Shown: positions 17,384 to 26,174, numbered from the stretch's first letter. The stretch is DNA of 33,650 nucleotides from Balneolales bacterium (GCA_007133995.1 SLLP01000271.1:1-33650), one strand, 5' to 3'. A program made the numbers and translations. The notes: generated by a model not told the origin, from the letters alone.

Positions 17384-17405
17384 TATGTGTAATATATGTG
17401 TAAAG
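17384..17405. promoter_or_regulatory. Candidate LexA operator: tandem 11-bp repeat
   Basis: TATGTGTAATA and TATGTGTAAAG sit end to end (9 of 11 bases identical), one helical turn apart. They lie between the lexA -10 box and its start codon, overlapping the probable transcription start. That position suits a repressor site for lexA autoregulation. The operator consensus for this lineage is unknown to me, so the assignment rests on position and periodicity. Confidence 0.45.
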
Positions 17406-17432
17406 TATACAACAAAAAACATACCATTGCAA
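17404..17432 (-). promoter_or_regulatory. Sigma-70-like promoter of lexA
   Basis: On the minus strand TTGCAA (17427-17432) and TATACT (17404-17409) are separated by exactly 17 bases, giving 4/6 and 5/6 matches to the classical -35 and -10 boxes. Transcription would start about 28 bases before the ATG at 17369. Confidence 0.6.
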
Positions 17433-17531
17433 GCGAAATTATCCGGTGATTTTTTGCATGCGAAGTTCCGGTGGAATTGGGAAACTGTTAAATACCTGGA
17501 ATCAGAGCAGACAAGGTGTATATCAACCGAT

Positions 17532-18422
17532 TTAGTCAGGTTTTGCACCTTTTAGCCGGCGTGGGTTAATAGTAAAGACGGCGTTTTCGACATGGCGTAC
17601 AACGTTGGAAGCGGTACTTCCCAGGCGAAGGTATTCCAGCCCGGTCCGGCCAATAGTAGCCATAACAATAAGGTTATAGTCCCCGTCATTGGCAACTTTG
17701 GTAATTTTTTCATGAATGGATTTACGGGTTGATACCACTTCTGCCTTCACTTTGTCAGACATATCATCGAATCGTTCCTCGACGAGCTCACGCAGCTGTT
17801 TCTTTTTTGAATCGATGGCTACCTGAATCTGAGGAATGCTGCCAAACTGTTCGAAACTGATCACGTGGATGATATCAAGCCGGGCACCGGATGCTGCAGC
17901 TATGCTTTTGGCAAACGGAACGGCTTTCAGCGAGTAGTCAGAGAAGTCGGTGGTGAGCAGGATTTTCTTCAGAGGTTTGATCTTTGAAGATTCTTCGATC
18001 ACCAGGACCGGTACCGGAGCAAAGCGAATCACTTTCTCTGCAACAGAACCCATAATGAGCCGGGTAAATCCTGTACGGCCGTGGGTGGTCATGGCCACCA
18101 GATCAAAATTTTGCGCCGCATCAATGATAGCTTCAGCGGGGTTTCCGATCCGAACCATGCCCTCATTCAGATATTTTGAGTCTGCATGTTCGGCAGCTAT
18201 CTTGTTAAGCTTATCGACAAGTCTTTTTTCCAGATCCTGCTGATCGGATGTCATATCCTCTTTGGCTGGGGAATCCTGATGCTCCAGCTCGCTCACGGAG
18301 ATGAAGGAATGGAAAGGGGTGATTGCACCATCAAACAGTTCAGCAAAAACCTCAGCTGCCTCCAATGCCTTGAAACTGAGGCTTGAAAAGTCAAGTGGAA
18401 CAAGAATATTAAGGTTTTTCAT
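17532..18422 (-). CDS. Universal stress protein with two UspA domains
   Basis: Encodes 296 residues made of two tandem UspA domains (about 1-145 and 150-290). Each ends with the ATP-binding signature G-x2-G-x9-G-(S/T): GRTGFTRLIMGS in the first and GRTGLEYLRLGS in the second, so both may bind nucleotide. The start MKNLNILVPLDFSSLS is typical. Usp proteins are cytosolic and linked to stress survival; the specific role is unknown. The gene follows a close paralogue after 98 bases on the same strand; no Shine-Dalgarno sequence is visible. Confidence 0.92.
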   Translation of the reverse strand: MKNLNILVPLDFSSLSFKALEAAEVFAELFDGAITPFHSFISVSELEHQDSPAKEDMTSDQQDLEKRLVDKLNKIAAEHADSKYLNEGMVRIGNPAEAIIDAAQNFDLVAMTTHGRTGFTRLIMGSVAEKVIRFAPVPVLVIEESSKIKPLKKILLTTDFSDYSLKAVPFAKSIAAASGARLDIIHVISFEQFGSIPQIQVAIDSKKKQLRELVEERFDDMSDKVKAEVVSTRKSIHEKITKVANDGDYNLIVMATIGRTGLEYLRLGSTASNVVRHVENAVFTINPRRLKGAKPD

Positions 18423-18520
18423 ATGTCTGGTTTTATTATTGAGTTTATAAAAGATTGCTTAAAGATCAGTTTGAGGTTGAAACAGACTGTTTCTTTCAGT
18501 AAACCCGGTATGTTATTAAA

Positions 18521-19396
18521 TCAATCCTCCAGTAGTGGTTTTACACTCAAAACAGCAGTTTTTACGTGTCTAAGGACACTCGAGGAGGTACTTCCGAGCA
18601 TCATGAAATCCAGCCCGGTGCGTCCAATAGTTGACATGACCACAAGATTGTACGGCCTTGATTTCGTGAGTCTGGCAATTTCTTCGTGGATTGCTTTTTC
18701 GGAAAAAATAACTTCGGTAGTAACCTGCTCCTTGAGGTCACCAAGATATTTGTCCGCCAGTTCTCTGAGCTTGATTTTACGATCTTCACTGTCGTGCTGG
18801 GCCTGCGCCAGCGTATCAAATTGCTCAAAACTCACAATATGCACCAGGTCTATGGTGGCACCGGTTGCTTCCGCAAATTCTGCGGCGGGTTCAAAGGCAT
18901 AAATGGAATTATCGGAAAAATCCGTTGTGAGCAGGATGCGGCGAAGAGGCATCAGTCGGCTGTCCTCTTCAATAATAAGAACGGGCGTACGGGACGATCG
19001 AAGCACTTTTTCGCAAATGGAACCAAGGATCAACCTTGAAAAACCGGTACGGCCGTGACTGTTCATTACGATCAGGTCGAAATCCTTTCCGGCATCGGCT
19101 ATGGCTCTTGCTGCATTGCCGATTTTAACGAGTGGCTCTGCCCGGAACTCTTTTTCCACAAATTTTTCTGATATTTTTTCCAGTCGTTCATACAGGGATT
19201 TTTCCAGAGTTCGCAAATCAGCTTCCGGACTTGTCTCACCCATATAATAGAAGCCGTCAAGTTCATTCACCTGCATGTACGCGTGAAACGGAGTAATGGA
19301 GCCATTGAACAGCCTGGCAATGCCAACAGCGTTGGGAAACGCAAGCATGCTGAGTTCGGAAAAATCGGTTGGTACGAGGATCCGGGGTTGTTTCAT
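18521..19396 (-). CDS. Universal stress protein with two UspA domains (paralogue)
   Basis: Encodes 291 residues with the same two-domain layout as its downstream neighbour. Nucleotide-binding signatures are GRTGFSRLILGS and GRTGLDFMMLGS. The start MKQPRILVPTDFSELSM is preceded by AGGAG at good spacing, one of the few clear Shine-Dalgarno sites in the window. Similarity over the whole length to the next gene (shared ITPFH, VHIVSFEQF, LLTTDFSD) indicates tandem duplication. Together they probably form a two-gene operon. Confidence 0.92.
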   Translation of the reverse strand: MKQPRILVPTDFSELSMLAFPNAVGIARLFNGSITPFHAYMQVNELDGFYYMGETSPEADLRTLEKSLYERLEKISEKFVEKEFRAEPLVKIGNAARAIADAGKDFDLIVMNSHGRTGFSRLILGSICEKVLRSSRTPVLIIEEDSRLMPLRRILLTTDFSDNSIYAFEPAAEFAEATGATIDLVHIVSFEQFDTLAQAQHDSEDRKIKLRELADKYLGDLKEQVTTEVIFSEKAIHEEIARLTKSRPYNLVVMSTIGRTGLDFMMLGSTSSSVLRHVKTAVLSVKPLLED

Positions 19397-19487
19397 ACTT
19401 TGCTCCTGGTAAGGTCATTGATTATAAACAAAGTAGCTAATCCTCAGCTATCTGACAAGGTATTTAGTCCGGGTAGTGGTCGATGTG

Positions 19488-21740
19488 TCAGAAATTCGTG
19501 CCGAAGCGAAATTCAAAAAGCAGGGCATTATCACTGCTGCCCATCAGTATTGTTTCGATCGGTCCAAACACGGTATTCCAGGTGACAGCCGTCGCCCATC
19601 CCCATTTCAATGGGGTGTCTAACAGGTCGTGATTTATGCGGGAATAGACATTGCCGACATTCACGGAAGGCGTCAGAAAAAGGTTGCCGTAAAAACGGTA
19701 CTGTGCAGCAAGGCTCGTTGAGATGATGTTGTTGCCGGCGAGGGCGTCTTTTCGATAACCGGAGAAGCTCTGGTAACCACCGGCATAGTAACGGTAATGC
19801 AACGGCAAATCGCCACCAAAGCTGTAACCGCCCCGCAGGGTCTGGATGATGGTAAACCTCCCAGATGCAGGATAATGGCCATTCCATGTGCCGTAAATTC
19901 TGCCGAAAGTCTCCTCATTGGGGATAAAACCGGGAGCCAGTTCCGCCCGGATCAATAATTGATGTCCGCTGGTGGGAAGATCTGATCGGTCCAGGTTGTC
20001 GAATTCCAGATCTCCGACCAGTAAATTCAGGCTGGTCCAGTTGACAGGGACATCGATGAAACCGATGCTTTCTGTTAGGTTGAAGCGTTCGAAGCGATAG
20101 CCGACTCCGGCTCTGACCACCGAGGCGTAGAGCGGTCCGATCAGCCCTTCGCCGTAGAGAATGTCGGTCCTGACCCCCGCTTCCCGTCTGTTGTTCCGGT
20201 AGATATCAAGTTCCCGTTCGCGGAGCCCTGCTACACCCTGGAATGAGAGCCGGGGTTCGATACCTACGTAATTGAAGTACTTGATTTCTGCCATAAGTTC
20301 GTAACCGACGCGGACATTCAGCCGGGCCGTGGAGGCCGGGAATACCAGGTTACGGAAAGTAGCATTGAACAGCAGCGAAGTCCCGAGCATGTTGTTGTGA
20401 TAGATACCGGTCTGGATGATGTTGGCCGTTTGCTCTTCGACATAGATGATCAGGTCCGCCTCGTCCAGATCGTCGTTCCACAAAAGGCGGTAAGTAACAC
20501 GCTTGAAGCGATGCATTCCGTACAGCCGCATCAAACCATCGGTAAGCATGTCGTAGTCTATGGTCGTATTGTCAAAGATCTGGAGCTTTGACAGGATGTG
20601 GTCTTCGGGAACGGTTTCCAGACCATCAAAGGTGATGGAGCGAATGCGGATGGATTCAATCGACTCAAACGCGGGGACCACCCTCTGACTTCCGTTTGAG
20701 CGAAGGGAATGGAGTGAATCGGCCAGGGCCTGTATCTCATCGATCCGGGCCCTGGCGGCCTGCTCACCGGCCTGGATGATCTCTTCCACTTCCCCGAAGC
20801 TGAGGGCTGTGTACTGGCTTAGGTCGGGCTGAACATTGAAATCAGCCATATCACGCTGAATGCGCATGGAAGAGCGCATTCCTATGGATATCGTCTGGGT
20901 GAGGACATCCGGAAGGTTGAGAAGCTCATCGGCCGGCTTAAGATCAGGGCTTGAGTTAATGGCGATCACGAAATCGGCACCAATGTCAAAAGCTTCCTGG
21001 ACCGGCATGTTGTTAACAACACCTCCGTCCACAAGATATTTTCCGTCGACCCATACCGGATCAAAAATGGATGGTATGGACATGCTTGCGCGTAAGGCGT
21101 CTGGAAGGAATCCCTGATCTAGAATGATCTGCTCACCTGTTTCGAGGTTGGTGGCAATACACAGGAAAGGCCGTGGCAGCTGAAGAAAGTCAACCAGATC
21201 ATGATAGGGCCAGGTAAGACGTGCAAGCATGTTGAAGATATGATTGCCCGAAACGAGACCGGTTGGAAATTTGACCTGCGTTCCTTCTACAGGAAATGAG
21301 ATGTTGAAAAGCCCGTCATACTGTTTTTCCTCCATTGGAAGGTGCTCGCGCCGGATGCGTTCTTCAAATAGCTCGCGCCATTCGGTCTGAAGTACAACCT
21401 GCTCCATCTGCTCCGGAGTATAGCCCATCGCGTAAAGAGCGCCGACAATGGAACCCATGCTGGTGCCGGTGACAAGGTCAACGGGGATGCCGGCTTCCTC
21501 AAAAACTTTGAGTACGCCGATGTGGGAGAGTCCGGCCGCACCGCCGCCACTGAGCGTAAGTCCGACAACGAAATCGTGCTCGAACACGGGTTTCCGGTCG
21601 TGATCTGCGCCAGAATTGGCAGTTGGGTCTGCTGCTGATGCTGTATTTGAAAATGCACAACTCAATCCCATGGCCGGCAGCAGGCAAAGCGTGAACAGTA
21701 GAAGCAGCAGGCTTAAAGGCAGCAGCCTTGTCATGGTCAA
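19488..21740 (-). CDS. Patatin-like phospholipase fused to POTRA and outer-membrane barrel (type Vd, PlpD-like)
   Basis: Encodes 750 residues with a signal peptide (about 1-37). The patatin domain (about 55-330) has the oxyanion loop LSGGGAAGLSHIG, nucleophile Ser94 in GTSMG, and catalytic Asp238 in LVDGGVVNN, so it should be an active lipid acyl hydrolase. A POTRA-like module follows (IRSITFDGLETVPEDHI, about 360-435), then a BamA/ShlB-type beta-barrel ending in an aromatic strand (LLFEFRFGTNF). This architecture is the type Vd autotransporter class, in which the barrel exposes or releases the lipase. It is downstream of korB by 109 bases, with a hairpin between them. Confidence 0.92.
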   Translation of the reverse strand: MTMTRLLPLSLLLLLFTLCLLPAMGLSCAFSNTASAADPTANSGADHDRKPVFEHDFVVGLTLSGGGAAGLSHIGVLKVFEEAGIPVDLVTGTSMGSIVGALYAMGYTPEQMEQVVLQTEWRELFEERIRREHLPMEEKQYDGLFNISFPVEGTQVKFPTGLVSGNHIFNMLARLTWPYHDLVDFLQLPRPFLCIATNLETGEQIILDQGFLPDALRASMSIPSIFDPVWVDGKYLVDGGVVNNMPVQEAFDIGADFVIAINSSPDLKPADELLNLPDVLTQTISIGMRSSMRIQRDMADFNVQPDLSQYTALSFGEVEEIIQAGEQAARARIDEIQALADSLHSLRSNGSQRVVPAFESIESIRIRSITFDGLETVPEDHILSKLQIFDNTTIDYDMLTDGLMRLYGMHRFKRVTYRLLWNDDLDEADLIIYVEEQTANIIQTGIYHNNMLGTSLLFNATFRNLVFPASTARLNVRVGYELMAEIKYFNYVGIEPRLSFQGVAGLRERELDIYRNNRREAGVRTDILYGEGLIGPLYASVVRAGVGYRFERFNLTESIGFIDVPVNWTSLNLLVGDLEFDNLDRSDLPTSGHQLLIRAELAPGFIPNEETFGRIYGTWNGHYPASGRFTIIQTLRGGYSFGGDLPLHYRYYAGGYQSFSGYRKDALAGNNIISTSLAAQYRFYGNLFLTPSVNVGNVYSRINHDLLDTPLKWGWATAVTWNTVFGPIETILMGSSDNALLFEFRFGTNF

Positions 21741-21769
21741 CCTTGATACTTGAAATGGTATTGGAGTGC

Positions 21770-21819
21770 CCGGGTATCCCGATATGCGCTCCAGAACCGG
21801 GATCCCGGATTTGTTTTTT
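21770..21819 (+). terminator. Hairpin with T-tract reading on the plus strand
   Basis: CCGGGTATCCCG (21770-21781) pairs with CGGGATCCCGG (21798-21808) with one bulged base and a 16-base loop, followed on the plus strand by ATTTGTTTTTT. It has the form of an intrinsic terminator, yet both flanking genes (korB and the patatin gene) run on the minus strand, where no T-run follows. It may stop antisense transcription, or act as a processing or attenuation hairpin in the minus-strand RNA. Confidence 0.55.
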
Positions 21820-21849
21820 ATGTTACTGACTGAACCGGTTGTTGCCGTT

Positions 21850-22902
21850 TTACTTCACAGTCCAGGTTTCTTCTCCGGTCAGGAGATCCTCAAGGTTCCC
21901 TTCTCCATAACGCTCGAAAGAAGCAGAGATCTGATCCTGAACAAGCTGTTCGTAGCTCGGACGCTCTTCAGCGTAGAAGACTCCGAACGGCCTGGGCAGT
22001 TTCCCAGCCTGTGTATTGTCATCAAACAGTGAAGTCAGGAGCCAGGCTTTGTTCCGGTCTTTTTCATCATGGATCCAGAGATCGTCTTTCGACCATTTGC
22101 CACTGTTCAGATCCACAATTTCCGGACGACATCCATCCATGCGAATGCCAAAGGCTTCATCTTTGCCGAACAGCAGTGGTTCACTGTCTTCCAGATAGAG
22201 GCTGGTTGAATCTCGCATTGACTTGTCGGTATAGGGACCGAATGCATTGTCATTGAATACAATGCAGTTCTGGTATATTTCCAGGAAAGAGGTGCCCTTG
22301 TGCTGCCATGTGCGTTCCAGAAGCTTTTGCAGATGCTTTGGGTCACGGTCCATGGTGCGCGCAATAAAAGATCCGTTGGCGCCAATGGCAAGCGAAAGCG
22401 GATTGAACGGGTTATCCACCGATCCCTCCGGCGAAGTCTTTGTCACCAGTCCCTGTGGGGAAGTCGGTGAATACTGGCCTTTGGTAAGACCGTATATTTC
22501 ATTGTTGAAAAGCAGCACATTGATGTCCAGGTTGCGCCGCAGCAGGTGAATGATGTGGTTCCCGCCGATGGAAAGGGCGTCCCCGTCGCCGGTAACCACC
22601 CAGACACTCAGGTCGGGCCGCGACACTTTCAAACCGGTGGCAATGGTCGGTGCGCGTCCGTGGATACCGTGCATGCCGAATGTATTCATGTAGTAGGGGA
22701 ACCGGGAAGAACATCCGATTCCTGCAACAAATACAATGTTTTCAGGATCCACACCCATTTTTGGCATCAGGGTTTGAACCTGTTTGAGTATGGTGTAGTC
22801 ACCGCAGCCCGGACACCAGCGAACTTCCTGGTCCGATGCAAAATCTTTGGCTTGCAGGTTGCCGTTGGTCTTGGATCCGTTTACTGTTTTCTGGGTACTC
22901 AT
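21850..22902 (-). CDS. korB: 2-oxoacid:ferredoxin oxidoreductase, beta subunit
   Basis: Encodes 350 residues of the thiamine-diphosphate subunit. The [4Fe-4S] ligands are Cys30 and Cys33 (WCPGCGD), Cys64 (GIGCSSR) and Cys213 (YQNC). The thiamine site is TGDGDALSIGG running to LLFNNEIYGLTKGQYSPTS. With KorA it converts a 2-oxoacid (probably 2-oxoglutarate) plus CoA to acyl-CoA and reduces ferredoxin. Substrate choice between 2-oxoglutarate and pyruvate cannot be proven from the sequence, but the two-subunit layout favours the KorAB type. It starts 69 bases after korA; no separate ferredoxin-like subunit gene is adjacent. Confidence 0.9.
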   Translation of the reverse strand: MSTQKTVNGSKTNGNLQAKDFASDQEVRWCPGCGDYTILKQVQTLMPKMGVDPENIVFVAGIGCSSRFPYYMNTFGMHGIHGRAPTIATGLKVSRPDLSVWVVTGDGDALSIGGNHIIHLLRRNLDINVLLFNNEIYGLTKGQYSPTSPQGLVTKTSPEGSVDNPFNPLSLAIGANGSFIARTMDRDPKHLQKLLERTWQHKGTSFLEIYQNCIVFNDNAFGPYTDKSMRDSTSLYLEDSEPLLFGKDEAFGIRMDGCRPEIVDLNSGKWSKDDLWIHDEKDRNKAWLLTSLFDDNTQAGKLPRPFGVFYAEERPSYEQLVQDQISASFERYGEGNLEDLLTGEETWTVK

Positions 22903-22971
22903 AATAAATCAAATAAAGTCGTGAAGGCTGTAAATTTTTGGGATGATGCGGCTGAAAGATCATTTTCATGA

Positions 22972-24828
22972 TCAGTCGGCACACATTTCGGTAATTTTGT
23001 CTTTCAGCTCGGTGACAGTGAATGGGGTACCTCTGACCCGGTTGAAACTCTCAATGGGAAGCAGATATTTGTCTCTCAGGATACGCGACAGCTGCCCCCG
23101 GTTGATTTCCGGAACAAGAACCTTGTCAAAACTTCCCAGGATATTTCCGAGATTCTTCGGGAAGGGATTGAGATAGCGCAGATGGATTAATGAGACATCC
23201 AGACCTTCCTCCCGGGTATCGGTGACAGCAGATTTGAGGGAACCATATGTTGATCCCCATCCGACCACCAGCAGTTTTCCCTTGTCGTTGCCTTCGTCGA
23301 TTTTCTGAGCGGGGATAAAGTTGGCAATGAGATCACGCTTTTGCTCCCGCATTTCGGTCATCAGATGATGATTGTCCGGATCATAGGAGATGTTGCCGGT
23401 CTCGTGATCTTTTTCGAGTCCGCCAATACGGTGTTCCAGTCCTTTTGATCCCGGTACAGCCCAGGGCCGCACCAGATTATCATCCCGTTTGTATGGAAGG
23501 AAGGGGGGAGCGTCCTGCCCGTTATCTTTCGGCTTCACATAACGCGGATCGATGGGCTTGAGTCCGCCGATTTCAGGAAGCTTCCAGGGTTCGGCACCAT
23601 TGGCGATGTATCCGTCGGTGAGCAGCATCACGGGAATCATGTGCTCTACAGCGATCCGGCATGCTTCGTAAGTGACCTCGAAGCAGTCAGCCGGGGATGA
23701 GGCTGAAAGGACAGCAACCGGCGATTCACCGGCACGGCCGTAATAGGCTTGCAGAAGGTCGGATTGTTCGGTTTTCGTGGGAAGACCGGTAGAAGGTCCT
23801 GCACGCTGCACGTTGACAATGACAAGGGGAAGCTCCAGCATGGTGGCCAGGCCGATGGCTTCACTTTTAAGCGCAACCCCGGGACCAGAACTGGTGGTCA
23901 TTCCCAGGCTGCCGCCAAATGAAGCACCGATCGCCGAGCCGATGGCGGCTATTTCGTCTTCTGCCTGAAACGTGGTAACGCCGAAATGTTTCAGACCTGA
24001 CAGGCCCTGGAGGATTTCCGAAGCCGGGGTAATGGGGTATGAGCCCAGAAAAACCGGGATTTTGGACTTTTTTGCAACAGCGGCAATGCCCAGGACAATG
24101 GCGTCATTTCCCGTAATATTTCTGTAGGTTCCCTTTTCGATCGGAGCGGCATCCACACTGTATCGCTCACTGAAAATTTCGGTAGCAATGGCATAGGTAA
24201 AGCCGTCATTGAGCGCTTTGATATTGGCTTCAGCGATCTCCGGTTTTTTCGCAAATTTTCTTTTCAGGAACTGTATGGTCGAATCGAGCGGCCGGCTGAA
24301 AAGCCAGTAAAGTACGCCCAGTACGAACATGTTCTTGCTGCGATCGATGGCCTTGACGGGTAGCCCAGTATCCTTCAGGCTTTGGCGGGTCATTTTGGTT
24401 ACATCGATTTCGATGACGATGTAGCCGGAGGCTTTGGCATCCTCGATGGGAGTCTCATCGGGCGCATATTTTGCCAGCGACAAGTCCTTTTTCCCAAATC
24501 CGTCGATGTTGGCAATGATGATTCCACCGGATTTCAGGAATTTCAGGTTTGCTTTCAGAGCAGCGGCATTCATGACTACCAGTACGTCGCACATGTCACC
24601 CGGTGTGTGAATAGCCTTGCTTCCGAAGTGGATCTGAAAACCGGATACTCCTGCGACCGTGCCGGCCGGGGCGCGGATTTCGGCGGGATAATCGGGAAAT
24701 GTGCTCAGGTCATTTCCTGAAAGAGCGGTGGTGCTTGTGAACTGCGAGCCGGTTAGCTGTATGCCGTCACCAGAGTCGCCTGCAAATCGGATAGTGACTT
24801 CTTTTTTCTGCTTCTGGGTAATACTCAT
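22972..24828 (-). CDS. korA: 2-oxoacid:ferredoxin oxidoreductase, fused gamma-alpha subunit
   Basis: Encodes 618 residues. The N-terminal gamma domain (about 10-190) opens with VTIRFAGDSGDGIQLTGSQF. The alpha domain (about 240-618) carries FLGSYPITPASEIL, FQAEDEIAAIGSAIGASFGG and TTSSGPGVALKSEA, which form the thiamine and CoA site with KorB. This gamma-alpha fusion is common in bacterial KorA. It lies upstream of korB in the same unit. The ~210-base gap before it holds palindromic sequence (24889-24927) and should contain the operon promoter. Confidence 0.92.
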   Translation of the reverse strand: MSITQKQKKEVTIRFAGDSGDGIQLTGSQFTSTTALSGNDLSTFPDYPAEIRAPAGTVAGVSGFQIHFGSKAIHTPGDMCDVLVVMNAAALKANLKFLKSGGIIIANIDGFGKKDLSLAKYAPDETPIEDAKASGYIVIEIDVTKMTRQSLKDTGLPVKAIDRSKNMFVLGVLYWLFSRPLDSTIQFLKRKFAKKPEIAEANIKALNDGFTYAIATEIFSERYSVDAAPIEKGTYRNITGNDAIVLGIAAVAKKSKIPVFLGSYPITPASEILQGLSGLKHFGVTTFQAEDEIAAIGSAIGASFGGSLGMTTSSGPGVALKSEAIGLATMLELPLVIVNVQRAGPSTGLPTKTEQSDLLQAYYGRAGESPVAVLSASSPADCFEVTYEACRIAVEHMIPVMLLTDGYIANGAEPWKLPEIGGLKPIDPRYVKPKDNGQDAPPFLPYKRDDNLVRPWAVPGSKGLEHRIGGLEKDHETGNISYDPDNHHLMTEMREQKRDLIANFIPAQKIDEGNDKGKLLVVGWGSTYGSLKSAVTDTREEGLDVSLIHLRYLNPFPKNLGNILGSFDKVLVPEINRGQLSRILRDKYLLPIESFNRVRGTPFTVTELKDKITEMCAD

Positions 24829-24888
24829 GGTCTTGAATCGAAAAGATAGGATTAAAATTTATTAGTAGAGGTGAAGTTTCGTTATTGT

Positions 24889-24927
24889 GACAATTGTCCC
24901 CGTAATCATTGCGAATTCAGGGACAAT
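24889..24927. promoter_or_regulatory. Nested palindromes upstream of korA-korB
   Basis: GACAATTGTC (24889-24898) is a perfect 10-bp palindrome. It overlaps an 8-bp inverted repeat, ATTGTCCC (24893-24900) and GGGACAAT (24920-24927). The site is 60-100 bases before the korA start and could be an operator for a dimeric regulator. A TTGTGA half-site resembling that of the redox repressor Rex is present, but the second half does not match, so no regulator is named. Confidence 0.45.
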
Positions 24928-25037
24928 AAAGTGTTTTTAAGCCTCAATCGCTATTACGCAAACAATCATCAAAAAACAAGTTGAATCGGTTAAGCCAGGT
25001 AGTCTTTGTGTCGGTTTTACAAGGTTTTTTTTCGGTT

Positions 25038-26174
25038 TTAAAGTGGTTCTCCAGTCTGCTGTTCATGGCGCATAGACATGGAAATGCGGTCTTCCCGGCT
25101 GCATACCTTGAGCTGTCCGCATCCCGCCTCAATATCTTCTCCATAGCACCAACGGATATCAACAGGAAAGCTTGCCTGTTCAAGTTCGTTTATGAAACGA
25201 TCGGTTTTTTCCTGTTCGGACCGGTTCTGTTGTGCCTCAGTGACTTGGTTGAACATGATCAGTGTGATATTGGCACTCAGATCACCGAGGTAGCGGGCGA
25301 GATTTCGGGCATCATCCGGGCTGTCATTTACACCATCCATCATCAGATACTGGATAGTGGGTGAAAGTCCTGTCTGCCGCTTGTGATACACCAGAGCATC
25401 TCGTATCTCAGGCAAACCCAGCCGTGAACTGACCGGCATAATCTGGTAACGCGTGTCCTGGTCTGCTGAGTGTATGGATACTGCAAGTCGAACTTCGGGG
25501 TGATCCACGGCAAGCATTCGGATCTGGCGAAAGAGTCCGACCGTCGATATGGTGATGTGTGACGGCGGCGGGCCGGGTGCCGCATCACCCCGCATGACAG
25601 TCAGCGCATCGGAAACGGACCGATAATTGTGCATCGGCTCACCCATCCCCATGAAGTAAAGATGGGTGAGATCTGTTTTTAATTCACGACGTATGACGGA
25701 TTCGGCGATACGGATCTGATCGAGCAATTCGCTGGCAGAAAGATTGCGATGGAAGCCCATCCTGCCTGTTGCGCAGAACGAGCAGCCGAAAAAACAGCCG
25801 ATTTGGGATGAGATGCTGGCCGAGCACTTGCGCAGTTCACCGTCCTGCCATTCGGGGATGATGACCGTTTCGGCCAGATGGCCGTCATGCAATTCGATGG
25901 TCAGGCGGTAAGAACCGTCCAGACTGCGGCGCAGTTCATGTTCTCTTGATCGTCGTATGATGACCAAACGCTGGAGGATGTCGATCTCGGAATCATCCAA
26001 TCCGGGTATGCCGCCCACATCAGAAATTTCATGATGAAAAACTGCTTCATAAACACACAACTTCGATTTGGATGAAAGCTTGAGAAGGCCGAAAAATTCA
26101 TCCCATTCGGCAAGTGAAAGCTGGGTCAGATCAACAGGTGGGTTCTGGAGCAGATGATGCTGTGGGTAAGACAT
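25038..26174 (-). CDS. RlmN-like radical SAM RNA methyltransferase with altered resolving cysteine
   Basis: Encodes 378 residues aligned along the RlmN/Cfr family, which methylates adenosine C2 (23S A2503 and some tRNAs) or C8. The radical SAM cluster motif is intact (Cys127, Cys131, Cys134 in GCFFGCSFCATG), as are YFMGMGEPMHNY and the methyl-carrying Cys352 in GEDIEAGCGQL. The cysteine seven residues before the first cluster Cys, Cys118 in E. coli RlmN, is Ser120 here (ASISSQIGC). That residue is needed to resolve the covalent RNA intermediate. A Cys at 117 could substitute. The N-terminal region is also divergent. It stands alone between korA and the ankyrin gene, with start at 26174 and no Shine-Dalgarno sequence. 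Confidence 0.85.
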   Translation of the reverse strand: MSYPQHHLLQNPPVDLTQLSLAEWDEFFGLLKLSSKSKLCVYEAVFHHEISDVGGIPGLDDSEIDILQRLVIIRRSREHELRRSLDGSYRLTIELHDGHLAETVIIPEWQDGELRKCSASISSQIGCFFGCSFCATGRMGFHRNLSASELLDQIRIAESVIRRELKTDLTHLYFMGMGEPMHNYRSVSDALTVMRGDAAPGPPPSHITISTVGLFRQIRMLAVDHPEVRLAVSIHSADQDTRYQIMPVSSRLGLPEIRDALVYHKRQTGLSPTIQYLMMDGVNDSPDDARNLARYLGDLSANITLIMFNQVTEAQQNRSEQEKTDRFINELEQASFPVDIRWCYGEDIEAGCGQLKVCSREDRISMSMRHEQQTGEPL

